Source: Shewanella inventionis
GTDB lineage: Bacteria; Pseudomonadota; Gammaproteobacteria; Enterobacterales; Shewanellaceae
NCBI RefSeq assembly: GCF_014641855.1
Contig: NZ_BMII01000009.1
Span: 62,001-126,000 of the forward strand
Reading direction: 5' to 3'
DNA: 64,000 nt
How positions within the stretch are numbered: position 1 is the stretch's first letter; each line of letters opens with the position of its first letter. Shown one piece after another: positions 38,113 to 46,468 of this stretch. The position numbers and the translations under genes are program-made. A model generated the notes under the pieces. That model made no database searches, was not told where the DNA came from, and worked only from the letters and a program-made list of their open reading frames with translations.

Positions 38113-39780
38113 ATGTTAGATCCCTCAGTAATCGCGCTAAGCGCAGACAAATCAAAAGCAGAACTTCGCCTAGTTCCAAATACTCACGGCCCTATAGCAA
38201 CGGAAGACATTGACGGCTTACTCAAACAAGCCAATTTTGCCATGCTACACCCCATTGAATCAGCCATTAATAAAGCCGTTTCAGAAGTCAATGCACTGTG
38301 CGGACAAAAGCCTGGGGATCATGAGTTATTTTTTGCTATTGCCGAGCGCAAAGACGGTTCGGTAAGCATCACAGTCAGTGACGATAAAATGCAAGCCAGC
38401 ATGAAGATCACCTCTGCATGGGGAGGCAAAGACATGGCGCTTGCCGATATCCTCAATACTCTTAAAAGCAAAAAAATTAAAATGGGCTTAAGCAAGCCTA
38501 AAATAATGGCATTAATGCAACGCCTATCGATTTTACCACCAGGAGAAAGCTGCGAAGGAGTCATCGCTTGCGGCAAGCCTGCCGTTAATGGTGAAAACGC
38601 CATCATCACTCGTAAAGTCGCCTTAGCCCGCGAGCGCTTACTGCAACCACAAGAGCGCGAAGATGGCTCTGTTGATATGCGAAATTTAGGCGCATTAATC
38701 ACAGTGAAACCCAATGACGTTTTAATGGTTAAAACAATGGCAACCATTGGTACACCTGGTTTTAATGTTCACGGCGACGTTTTGCATCAAATCCCTGGTA
38801 AAGACAAGCCAATGGAGCCAGGAAAAGGCACCAGTTTACACCCCAAAGATCCCAATAAGCTTATTGCAACCTTGTCTGGCCAACCCGTTGAAAACCGCAA
38901 AGGCATGCAAGTCGACGATATACTGCAAATCAAAGATGTTGATGTTCGCTATGGTCATGTCAACTTTAAAGGCAGTATTCTCATTACCGGTGACGTACAC
39001 GAAGGCATGGAAGTCAAAGCCACCGGAGATGTAACCGTAATGGGGTTTGTCGAGTCGGCAAGTATAGAAGCACAGGGTGATGTGATTGTTAGCAAAGGCG
39101 TTATTGGGCGCTTAATAAAAGATCAAGAACTCAGCACCCATATCAAAGCTAGCGGCCAAATTTGCGCCCAATTTGTACAATACTCACGTCTCGAGGCCCA
39201 AGGTAGTATTTTGGTAACCAAACAACTACTTCACAGCCATACCACCTCAGGTGACACCATTACAGTTAGTGATACCCAATCAAGACGAGGAGACTTAGTC
39301 GGAGGCATAGCCACTGCAGAAAAAGGCATTCGAGCCATTGCTTTTGGCGCAACAGCAAGTACCAAAACAGAGTTGTACTGCGCAATGCATCAAACTGAAC
39401 TAAAACAACAACTAAAAGAGCTAGATAGCAGTATAAAAGAGATGGTGGTTGCAGGGTTAGAACTGGAAGCCCGATTGCGAAAATTGCCCCCAAAAACAGA
39501 ATGGCAAAATGATGCCGGTATGATTGAACAAGTCAAAATGATGCTCGACCAAAAAAACAAAATGGCGGCTGAACGAGTTAAAGAAGAAATTGAATATACA
39601 CAACAACAAAATGAAGTTGATGGTTATTTTGATAATTACTTCATCAAGGCTGAAAAGCACATTTTTACCAATGTTGAAATTCACATAGGTAACGCATTTA
39701 ATCGCACCCAACGCGAACATGGTCCATGTGTTGTCAAAAATGTAAATCAAGAGTTGTCATTTGATTATAGCAGTCGATAA
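38113..39780 (+). CDS. DUF342 (flagellar assembly protein A-like) protein
   Basis: A 555-residue cytosolic protein of the DUF342 family: an N-terminal region, a central right-handed beta-helix-like segment (about residues 180-430, with ILITGDVHEGMEVKATGDVTVMG-type repeats) and a C-terminal coiled coil (about 430-510). In Vibrio a member called FapA (flagellar assembly protein A) links glucose phosphotransfer signalling to flagellation. That name has nothing to do with the Fap amyloid genes at 24-28.6 kb. Its role here is unknown; a small unknown gene follows 23 bases later. Confidence 0.85.
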   Translation: MLDPSVIALSADKSKAELRLVPNTHGPIATEDIDGLLKQANFAMLHPIESAINKAVSEVNALCGQKPGDHELFFAIAERKDGSVSITVSDDKMQASMKITSAWGGKDMALADILNTLKSKKIKMGLSKPKIMALMQRLSILPPGESCEGVIACGKPAVNGENAIITRKVALARERLLQPQEREDGSVDMRNLGALITVKPNDVLMVKTMATIGTPGFNVHGDVLHQIPGKDKPMEPGKGTSLHPKDPNKLIATLSGQPVENRKGMQVDDILQIKDVDVRYGHVNFKGSILITGDVHEGMEVKATGDVTVMGFVESASIEAQGDVIVSKGVIGRLIKDQELSTHIKASGQICAQFVQYSRLEAQGSILVTKQLLHSHTTSGDTITVSDTQSRRGDLVGGIATAEKGIRAIAFGATASTKTELYCAMHQTELKQQLKELDSSIKEMVVAGLELEARLRKLPPKTEWQNDAGMIEQVKMMLDQKNKMAAERVKEEIEYTQQQNEVDGYFDNYFIKAEKHIFTNVEIHIGNAFNRTQREHGPCVVKNVNQELSFDYSSR

Positions 39781-39803
39781 CCAACACCCAGCACAGGCAC
39801 ACT

Positions 39804-40178
39804 ATGCAACAAATACATTGGCCAGCCATTTTACAGTTTGATCAAGATGATGAGCTAATGTATTTGGCCAACCAGCAGGATTGGCTGAGTTTTATTTGCG
39901 CAAACCAATACAATGTTTGTTTTCAAGACAAACTTATCGACAGCAGTGGCTCAATATTTCTCATCAACAAGCCACTTAACAGCAAGGCTTGCGCCGAACA
40001 AAATGTGGCACAATTACCTAACCTTGTTAAGCAGGCTCAACCAATAAGCTTATTACAAATGTTGTCTATAGTGCGACATTACGGCCAATTTCAAGGGCAT
40101 TGTTGCAGCGCTAAAATCATGTTTACTTCTATTGAGCAAGGTATCAACACTGTCGCTGAATTAGAACAGCTTTATTAG
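39804..40178 (+). CDS. Conserved hypothetical protein, DUF4144-like
   Basis: A 124-residue soluble protein with no signal sequence or catalytic motif that I recognise. Four cysteines are spread through it (two adjacent in GHCCSAK). Size and sequence style resemble the DUF4144 proteins found in Shewanella and Vibrio, an assignment from memory. It follows the DUF342 gene by 23 bases, so the two are probably co-transcribed. Confidence 0.65.
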   Translation: MQQIHWPAILQFDQDDELMYLANQQDWLSFICANQYNVCFQDKLIDSSGSIFLINKPLNSKACAEQNVAQLPNLVKQAQPISLLQMLSIVRHYGQFQGHCCSAKIMFTSIEQGINTVAELEQLY

Positions 40179-40267
40179 TCAATAAAACCGCCTCCCCCAT
40201 TGAGCATCAAACAACGCTCTGGCAAAATGCCCGCATACTCACCGTCTATAAGCTCTGAGAATTCTTA

Positions 40268-41407
40268 ATGGAATTACTTAATATTGAATGCCTTGGTAAA
40301 CGTTTACGTCTAGAAGGTTCTATTGCAGGTTGGCAGCAATTGTACTGGGATAACCAATTGGTATCACAAAAATCGGCAAGTGCAAGCGATCAAGCCTTTC
40401 ATATACACTCTTTTGAACTCACCCAACAATTTACGCCACCACAAACCGAAGGTGTACCTGAAGAGACGGTGGGGATGACCTCTCACACAAAAGCGATCCC
40501 CGTTCGTTTAGAAATAGATGTTAACTGGCAACCTTTTCAATTGGATTATTGTTTACTTGTCGATGAAGAGCAAATTACACAAGGCCATCGCACAGTTAGG
40601 GATATCGAAAATCAAACCCCTGAAATTCCTGTCGCCAAAGCACAAAAACTCAGTATTGTCGGTTTGGCCTCTTTAGGGTTTAAGCTACTCAAAAGCGCCA
40701 AAGTGATTAAAGTGTTATTTGCTGGCGCCAGTGTCGCAGCTTATTCATGGCTATTTTCGTTAGAGTTTGCCTTAGCACTTATCGGCTGTTTAGTGTTTCA
40801 CGAATACGGCCATATTCGTGCCATGAAACATTTTGGCATGAAAACCAAAGGCATTTATCTTATCCCATTTGTAGGTGGATTGGCCTTGAGCGATGAGCGA
40901 ATTAATACTCGCTGGCAAGATGTCTATATTTCAATTATGGGGCCGACTTTTGGGCTTATATTGTCCATTATTAGCCTAGGGCTTTACTGGATCACAGGTA
41001 ATATCTTTTTTGCAGGATTGGCCAGCTTTAACGCCCTACTCAACCTATTTAATTTACTACCCATTTTACCGCTCGACGGTGGTCATATTTTAAAAAGCAT
41101 CAGCTTTTCAATGAATAGCTTAGTTGGCCTTATTGCCTGTATTTTAGGGGCTGCTGCAGGTGTGTTTATTAGCTACAGTTTAGGCCTTGCACTGTTAGGT
41201 TTTTTACTGCTGATTGGTAGTGTAGAAATTGTCTTTGAATGGCGAGGCCGCCATCAAAGCCATCTACTGCCACTTGACCGCTACGGACAGATATTCTCAA
41301 CCGTATGGTATCTACTCACAGTTGCAGGCCTAGTGGGGATTATTTGGTACTTTGCCAGCTCAGGGGACGACATGCTTGCCATTCCACTGCAAATTTTAGG
41401 CAGTTAG
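40268..41407 (+). CDS. Site-2 protease-like (M50) membrane metalloprotease
   Basis: A 379-residue protein predicted to cleave within the membrane. A cytosolic N-terminal domain of about 125 residues of unknown type precedes five or six transmembrane helices. The zinc site is complete: HEYGH at residues 178-182 and LPLDGGH near 273-279. It lacks the PDZ domains of RseP, so it is not the sigma-E protease; it is nearer the SpoIVFB-like M50 class. No substrate is suggested by the neighbours. Confidence 0.85.
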   Translation: MELLNIECLGKRLRLEGSIAGWQQLYWDNQLVSQKSASASDQAFHIHSFELTQQFTPPQTEGVPEETVGMTSHTKAIPVRLEIDVNWQPFQLDYCLLVDEEQITQGHRTVRDIENQTPEIPVAKAQKLSIVGLASLGFKLLKSAKVIKVLFAGASVAAYSWLFSLEFALALIGCLVFHEYGHIRAMKHFGMKTKGIYLIPFVGGLALSDERINTRWQDVYISIMGPTFGLILSIISLGLYWITGNIFFAGLASFNALLNLFNLLPILPLDGGHILKSISFSMNSLVGLIACILGAAAGVFISYSLGLALLGFLLLIGSVEIVFEWRGRHQSHLLPLDRYGQIFSTVWYLLTVAGLVGIIWYFASSGDDMLAIPLQILGS

Positions 41408-41420
41408 TCAGTAATATAAA

Positions 41421-41447
41421 AAACACCTGCAAAATGCAGGTGTTTTT
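41421..41447. terminator. Bidirectional terminator
   Basis: A perfect 10-bp stem AAACACCTGC / GCAGGTGTTT with T runs on both strands serves the M50 gene and the converging aspartoacylase-family gene. Confidence 0.85.
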
Positions 41448-41458
41448 ATTATTGTCGT

Positions 41459-42568
41459 TTACAGCGTAAACACATTGGTCATCACTTTATAAAGCTCAGT
41501 ACCTTGATGCACCGATGCCGAAGCAAAATGCAAAATAGGCACGCAATCTACTGGCAAACAGACCTTTTCAAGAGCCTGATCACTGCCATATAAGTCCATC
41601 CGTAAAATATTCACTAATGGTAGGCCTGCCTTAAGAGGTTGCCCAACTGCTGCGCAATATTCAATTAACCCAGCTTTTGGAGCATGGAACTTTTTATAAT
41701 CTTTTAAGTAACAGCCAAAGCGAGCCATATCTGCTGGCTCAACTTTTTCGCGAATAACGCCACGATAGCTTAAATAGACCAAAATGCCTTTTGCATCGAC
41801 TAATGCATCCGCTAAATCAATGCGCTCTTGGCTCGCAAGCTCTAGCGTAAAGGCTGACACAGGCACAGTAAACTCACGGCCATGCTTTGCCGCAACATCC
41901 GTTAGTCGCCACCAGGGACAAAACGCTGCTTCATCCATCGCCCCACCAAAACTATTAGGGATAACCAAGGTGTAAGGAATGGAGAAAAAACGAGCAGCAT
42001 CAATATCATACTCAGGGCAATATAAATGCTTACAGGATTTAGGTCCGGTATGTAAATCCAGCACAATATCAGCCTGATGGGCCATTGATTGCAAGCTTAC
42101 GGCTAGTCGGTGACCTGTTGTCACCCCAAATGCTTGATTAAGCCTTGCCTGACACGACTCGACCAACGTCGCTCGATATGCCTTAAACAACGCATCATTC
42201 GCTAAATGTTGATGTTCGGTATACCAAGTGGTTAAGTCAATATTGTGATCAAAATACTCTCGGTTCCAATTCACACCTGTAATAGGATCAAAACGCCCTA
42301 ATGTAAACTCACCACTTTTTTGATTAATGCCTAGCGGATTAGCCAAAGGTGCAAGGCGAATATCACCCAATACCTCATAGCCCTCAAGCAAGGTCATCAG
42401 CTGATACATCACCGCGTTACCCTGCACTTCAGCACCGTGCACATTGGCTTGAATATACACGCTAGGTGCCGACATATCTGCACCTTTAAACTCATAAAGC
42501 GGTATGGTAAGAGCTTGCCCAGTGGCAAGCTCCCCAACACAAATACTCGATGGTATCGCCTTACTCAT
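41459..42568 (-). CDS. Aspartoacylase/succinylglutamate desuccinylase-family hydrolase
   Basis: A 369-residue zinc-dependent M14-type deacylase. The first zinc ligands are in NVHGAEVQGN, the third is the His of LDLHTGP, and the catalytic Glu is probably in FTLELASQE. The natural substrate is not readable. It starts three bases after the lysC stop, so it is in an operon with aspartokinase and falls under the lysine riboswitch, which points to a role near aspartate or lysine metabolism. Confidence 0.87.
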   Translation of the reverse strand: MSKAIPSSICVGELATGQALTIPLYEFKGADMSAPSVYIQANVHGAEVQGNAVMYQLMTLLEGYEVLGDIRLAPLANPLGINQKSGEFTLGRFDPITGVNWNREYFDHNIDLTTWYTEHQHLANDALFKAYRATLVESCQARLNQAFGVTTGHRLAVSLQSMAHQADIVLDLHTGPKSCKHLYCPEYDIDAARFFSIPYTLVIPNSFGGAMDEAAFCPWWRLTDVAAKHGREFTVPVSAFTLELASQERIDLADALVDAKGILVYLSYRGVIREKVEPADMARFGCYLKDYKKFHAPKAGLIEYCAAVGQPLKAGLPLVNILRMDLYGSDQALEKVCLPVDCVPILHFASASVHQGTELYKVMTNVFTL

Positions 42569-42571
42569 GGC

Positions 42572-43951
42572 TTACGACTCAAACAAATTTTGGTGTAATG
42601 CATTAACCACTTGCGCCGCTTCAGACTCAGACACCAACACACATAAATTGTGTGGGCTAGCACCCTGGCAAATCATTCGTACGTTGTGGTTTTCAAGCAC
42701 TTGAAACACACGACTACAAATACCAGCGGTAGAGGCAATACGATTACCTATAATGGCAATAAGCGCTAAGTTATCTTCAACACGCACACGACAATGTTGA
42801 GACAGCTCTTGCAGTAATGACTCACTCAATAAGCCTTGACCACTTGAATCTGAACCGGTTTTATCCAAGGTCAACGATACGTTAACTTCTGATGTAGTGA
42901 TTAAATCAACTGATATTTTATGGCGAGCAAGTGTTGCAAAGGTTTCAGCTAAAAAGCCTTGAGCGTGTAACATTTGTAAGCTGTGAAGGTTAAGCAATGT
43001 TTGATCTCGGCGTAATGCCACTGCACGATACACTGGCGTATCCTCAACCTGATGGCGGATCCAAGTCCCTCCCATTTCGGGCGCTTTACTTGAGCCCACA
43101 AACACCTGAATTTTTTGCCTAACAGCAGGCAAAATAGTTGCTGGATGTAACACTTTCGCGCCAAACGTTGCCATTTCTGCTGCTTCATTAAAACTAATCT
43201 CAGCAATTGGGCGTGCGTTGGGTGCCAATCTTGGATCTGTGGTATAAATACCTGCAACATCGGTCCAAATCTCAACCGCAGATGCATGTAACGCTTCGGC
43301 AAGTAACGCTGCAGAATAGTCACTACCACCACGGCCTAAGGTTGTTGTGCGACCATCTTGATCTGCACCAATAAAACCTTGAGTAACAATAATATATTTA
43401 GCTAACAGCGGCTTTAAAAAATCACCCGACAATGAAGCTATGGCTTCTATATGTGGCTCAGCTCGGCCGAAGTGACTGTCAGTACGAAGAACCTGGCGCA
43501 CATCAAAATGATCTGACGCTGAGCCTTTTTCACGGATCACCGCAGAGAATAAAATCGACGAGCATTGCTCACCTGTAGACAATAATTCATCCATTATTGC
43601 CTTACTACGGTCAAGCTCTAACGATTCGCTTAACACCGACATGCGACTGAGAATTTTATCAATACTTGCCGCCACATCTTGTGGACGCCCTAACTCATCT
43701 AAAATGGCGTATTGAATTTTCGCAATTTGCTTTAACAGCGCTAAACGACGCTCGTCATTCACATTCGCTTGGGTTAACTCAACCAGTAAATTGGTCACGC
43801 CACTTGACGCACTAACCACAACTAAACGAGTTGCAGGGTTGGCTAAAACAATATCAGCACAACGGCTCATTGAGCCGTAGTCAGCAACCGACGTGCCCCC
43901 AAACTTGGCAACAACCAATTGTGCTTGTACGTCTTGAGAAATTAGACTCAT
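42572..43951 (-). CDS. lysC: Lysine-sensitive aspartokinase
   Basis: Phosphorylates aspartate at the head of the lysine/threonine/methionine pathway. The 459-residue monofunctional enzyme starts with the kinase motif VVAKFGGTSVAD, has GRGGSDYSA with FNEAAEMATFGAKVLHP, and ends in two ACT domains (from about residue 310) that sense lysine in the LysC/aspartokinase III group. There is no homoserine dehydrogenase domain. The ATG at 43951 has GGAGG seven bases before it and is preferred over 43981. A lysine riboswitch lies upstream. Confidence 0.95.
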   Translation of the reverse strand: MSLISQDVQAQLVVAKFGGTSVADYGSMSRCADIVLANPATRLVVVSASSGVTNLLVELTQANVNDERRLALLKQIAKIQYAILDELGRPQDVAASIDKILSRMSVLSESLELDRSKAIMDELLSTGEQCSSILFSAVIREKGSASDHFDVRQVLRTDSHFGRAEPHIEAIASLSGDFLKPLLAKYIIVTQGFIGADQDGRTTTLGRGGSDYSAALLAEALHASAVEIWTDVAGIYTTDPRLAPNARPIAEISFNEAAEMATFGAKVLHPATILPAVRQKIQVFVGSSKAPEMGGTWIRHQVEDTPVYRAVALRRDQTLLNLHSLQMLHAQGFLAETFATLARHKISVDLITTSEVNVSLTLDKTGSDSSGQGLLSESLLQELSQHCRVRVEDNLALIAIIGNRIASTAGICSRVFQVLENHNVRMICQGASPHNLCVLVSESEAAQVVNALHQNLFES

Positions 43952-44112
43952 ACAGATGCCTCCGCAGTTTGCGAAAGACAATAAAATAAGATGTGATTTA
44001 CTAACATGATATACGCTCCGAACACACTACGTTCGAAGAGCCTGGTGCTAAGATAACGCACCCTTAAAGAAGGGAAACAGCAATCATCACCAGAAGCTCT
44101 CCACCAAAAAAA

Positions 44113-44275
44113 CAGGTGACAATCGTTAGGATTCAGCCTAAACGACCGATATCAATGTGTGCCACACAATTTGATACCTCGGCGCTAATCTCCATCATAA
44201 GTTGTCATTGGACTGGCATCCTCAAACTTACTACCTAGTTAACGCTCCTCTTCTGTGCCTCCCGAAGGAGGGACC
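44113..44275 (-). promoter_or_regulatory. Lysine riboswitch (L-box) upstream of lysC
   Basis: On the minus strand the 160-base leader shows the lysine aptamer landmarks in order: AGAGGAGCG, the segment GAGGATGCCAGT, AGCGCCGAGGTATC with its paired GATATCGG, and the closing GTTTAGGCTGAATCCTAACG helix. Between it and lysC the strand AGAGCTTCTGGTG can pair with CACCAGGCTCT, followed by a CGAAC/GTTCG hairpin near the lysC ribosome binding site. No T run follows, so translational control is more likely than termination. Ends are approximate. Confidence 0.88.
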
Positions 44276-44278
44276 TGA

Positions 44279-44308
44279 AAAATAGCAACAAATGCACTCA
44301 CAAGTCAA
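44279..44308 (-). promoter_or_regulatory. Probable lysC leader promoter
   Basis: TTGACT and TATTTT separated by 18 bases, with the -10 ending just before the riboswitch. Confidence 0.5.
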
Positions 44309-44547
44309 TCAACAATTGTAGTAAAAATACACAAATTTAATTTTATTCATCTTTGAGCAGTGCTAATCCCCCACAATGAATAACAGTGGAGGTGTTAATT
44401 TGGAATTATTTATTGTTCGAAATACTGAAGAATTACGGTTTAAAGATAACGGGAAGTAAAAAAACAATACAATCTATTAAAATTGTATCCAAAAAGGATC
44501 CAATAACCAAAACAGTGACAAGATTGGTTAGGCTCTAAATGAACACA
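44309..44547. other. Intergenic stretch upstream of the lysC promoter
   Basis: About 240 AT-rich bases after the DUF3293-like gene and before the lysC leader. No gene is supported. Confidence 0.5.
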
Positions 44548-44988
44548 CTAAATGTGAGCACCAATGTCGGGTAACTCATTAACCAAACGTAAACGATGAT
44601 TGAATACGCCCAATTCAACCTCAGGCATCTTCGAGTCATTACAAGCAACAAGGGATAAAAGCCCCTGTTCGACATAATAAATTGCGTGTTGGTTAAATGC
44701 TTTACCTAACTCAAGCGCTTGTTCTTTATCAATAAAAACAGCCCAGCTTTTTTCCATATGCGATAAATCAGGAGCAGCACCAATCAGCGCTCGGTATGGG
44801 CTATTAAATTGTTGGATTTTAGATTGGAGTTGGCGATCTAATAAGCGATTTTGACTGGGGGTGAGCAACAAACCGCTTGGATTATAAGCAGTAACAATAG
44901 CGAATGGGAAATCATCTGAGAGGCGTTGAGTAAACAAAAAATGAGTGGTTTGATACTCGTGCCACAGTGTATCTATAACATTTTCCAT
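44548..44988 (-). CDS. DUF3293-like protein of unknown function
   Basis: A 146-residue soluble protein. The segment FAIVTAYNPSGLLLTPSQN resembles the conserved ITAxNP pattern of DUF3293 proteins, and the C-terminal part (AIYYVEQGLLSLVAC) also fits. No catalytic site is apparent. It is alone between the arcA leader and the lysC riboswitch. Confidence 0.75.
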   Translation of the reverse strand: MENVIDTLWHEYQTTHFLFTQRLSDDFPFAIVTAYNPSGLLLTPSQNRLLDRQLQSKIQQFNSPYRALIGAAPDLSHMEKSWAVFIDKEQALELGKAFNQHAIYYVEQGLLSLVACNDSKMPEVELGVFNHRLRLVNELPDIGAHI

Positions 44989-45675
44989 AATATTAATTCG
45001 TCAATTAAGCCAAAAACAGTGTAGCAGAGCCTTGTGAATTCTTAAAGGTTTGAGATATCAGTCACAAGTATAATATTTTAATTAAAAATAAAATCAAACA
45101 GTTAAGAAAAGACCAAACTTTTCATCTGTTTTTTATATTAATTATTTAACATTTAATTTGTTAACAAATACCTAAAACGAGTACAATAATCATTACTTAC
45201 TATTAAAGCGCCGTGACTTCACCCATAACATCAAGCCATTAGATGCACCATGGGACAGCGTTTAAAACGAATTCATTGGTTATTAGTCACATTTTTGTGT
45301 GCTTAGTTTACACCTGAACGTTTTATGTTCTACATTTGATAACACAATCAAGATAAACCGTAATACGAGTAAATAAGTTTGCAACAAATGGAACTATCTT
45401 TGTAAATCGTATTCATAGTAGTAAGCCAATTAGGCAATTTTTTTACTCATGAGGCAGGAGTTCATTACAACGCCTGATGAGCTTAGATATACGCAAGACA
45501 ACTCAGTAACCATAAACTAGCGTTACATTATACGAGTTCATAAGAGTGTTTTATTCAGGGCAGACATAGATAAACACCATAAAAAATACTGGAGTATCGG
45601 CGTTAATTAAGAACGCGATTACAACTTGACTAGCCTGTCGCTAGAGTCGAATTTTTATTAAATTAGGTATATATC
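44989..45675. other. Long AT-rich upstream region of arcA
   Basis: 687 bases with no supported gene. They must contain the arcA promoter(s) and the start of the DUF3293-like gene. The GGCGTT/AACGCC and TTTGATAACACAATCAAG segments are palindromic in part, but no canonical FNR or ArcA box stood out. Confidence 0.55.
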
Positions 45676-46392
45676 ATGCAAAACCCGCACATTCTGATTG
45701 TTGAAGACGAAGCAGTAACCCGTAATACATTGCGCAGTATTTTTGAAGCTGAAGGTTATGTAGTAACTGAAGCAAATGACGGCGCAGAAATGCATAAAGC
45801 CATGCAAGATAACAAAATTAACCTAGTGGTTATGGACATTAACTTACCTGGTAAAAACGGTTTGTTACTCGCTCGCGAATTACGTGAAATTAATAATATC
45901 GGTCTTATTTTCTTAACGGGTCGTGATAACGAAGTTGATAAAATTCTTGGCCTTGAAATCGGCGCAGACGACTATATCACTAAGCCATTCAATCCTCGTG
46001 AGTTAACCATCCGCGCACGTAACCTATTAACGCGTGTTAACAGTGCAGCTGCAGAAACCGAAGAAAAAGGTTCTGTTGAGCATTACCGTTTTAATGGCTG
46101 GAGTTTAGAGATTAACAGCCGTTCTTTGGTTAATCCAAAAGGTGAGTCTTATAAGCTACCACGCAGTGAATTCCGTGCGATGCTTCATTTTGTTGAAAAC
46201 CCAGGTAAGATTTTAACCCGTGCAGATTTATTATTAAAAATGACTGGCCGTGAGTTAAAGCCGCATGACCGTACTGTTGACGTCACAATTCGTCGAATCC
46301 GTAAGCATTTTGAAAGCTTAGCTGATACGCCAGAAATCATCGCCACTATCCACGGTGAAGGCTATCGTTTTTGTGGTGACTTAGAAGACTAA
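45676..46392 (+). CDS. arcA: Aerobic respiration control response regulator ArcA
   Basis: The OmpR-class regulator of respiratory genes under changing oxygen. The 238-residue protein has a receiver domain with acidic pocket VEDE (10-12), phospho-acceptor Asp54 ([12 protein letters not shown]) and Lys in [17 protein letters not shown], then a winged-helix DNA-binding domain with [17 protein letters not shown]. Sequence is very close to E. coli ArcA (238 aa). No ArcB is nearby; Shewanella is known to use an ArcS/HptA pair. Confidence 0.97.
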   Translation: MQNPHILIVEDEAVTRNTLRSIFEAEGYVVTEANDGAEMHKAMQDNKINLVVMDINLPGKNGLLLARELREINNIGLIFLTGRDNEVDKILGLEIGADDYITKPFNPRELTIRARNLLTRVNSAAAETEEKGSVEHYRFNGWSLEINSRSLVNPKGESYKLPRSEFRAMLHFVENPGKILTRADLLLKMTGRELKPHDRTVDVTIRRIRKHFESLADTPEIIATIHGEGYRFCGDLED

Positions 46393-46410
46393 TCTTGTAA
46401 TTACCCAATA

Positions 46411-46440
46411 AAAAAACCAGGTAGTTAACCTGGTTTTTTT
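46411..46440. terminator. Bidirectional terminator of arcA
   Basis: A perfect 12-bp stem AAAAAACCAGGT / ACCTGGTTTTTT with a five-base loop and T runs on both strands; also serves the converging peptidase gene. Confidence 0.9.
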
Positions 46441-46468
46441 ATGCCCGCTTTTCACGATTAGTTTATGA

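Noticed and set aside
38113..39780. DUF342 protein as the missing amyloid fapA
   Set aside because: The shared name is accidental: it is a large cytosolic flagellar-assembly-type protein without a signal peptide.
44376..44459. 27-codon frame on the plus strand between lysC and its neighbour
   Set aside because: No ribosome binding site before the ATG, no recognisable product, and no terminator.
45250..45306. 18-codon hydrophobic frame in the arcA upstream region
   Set aside because: Too short and without a ribosome binding site; likely chance.
45336..45351. FNR-like TTGAT...ATCAA upstream of arcA
   Set aside because: The spacer is six bases; FNR sites have four.
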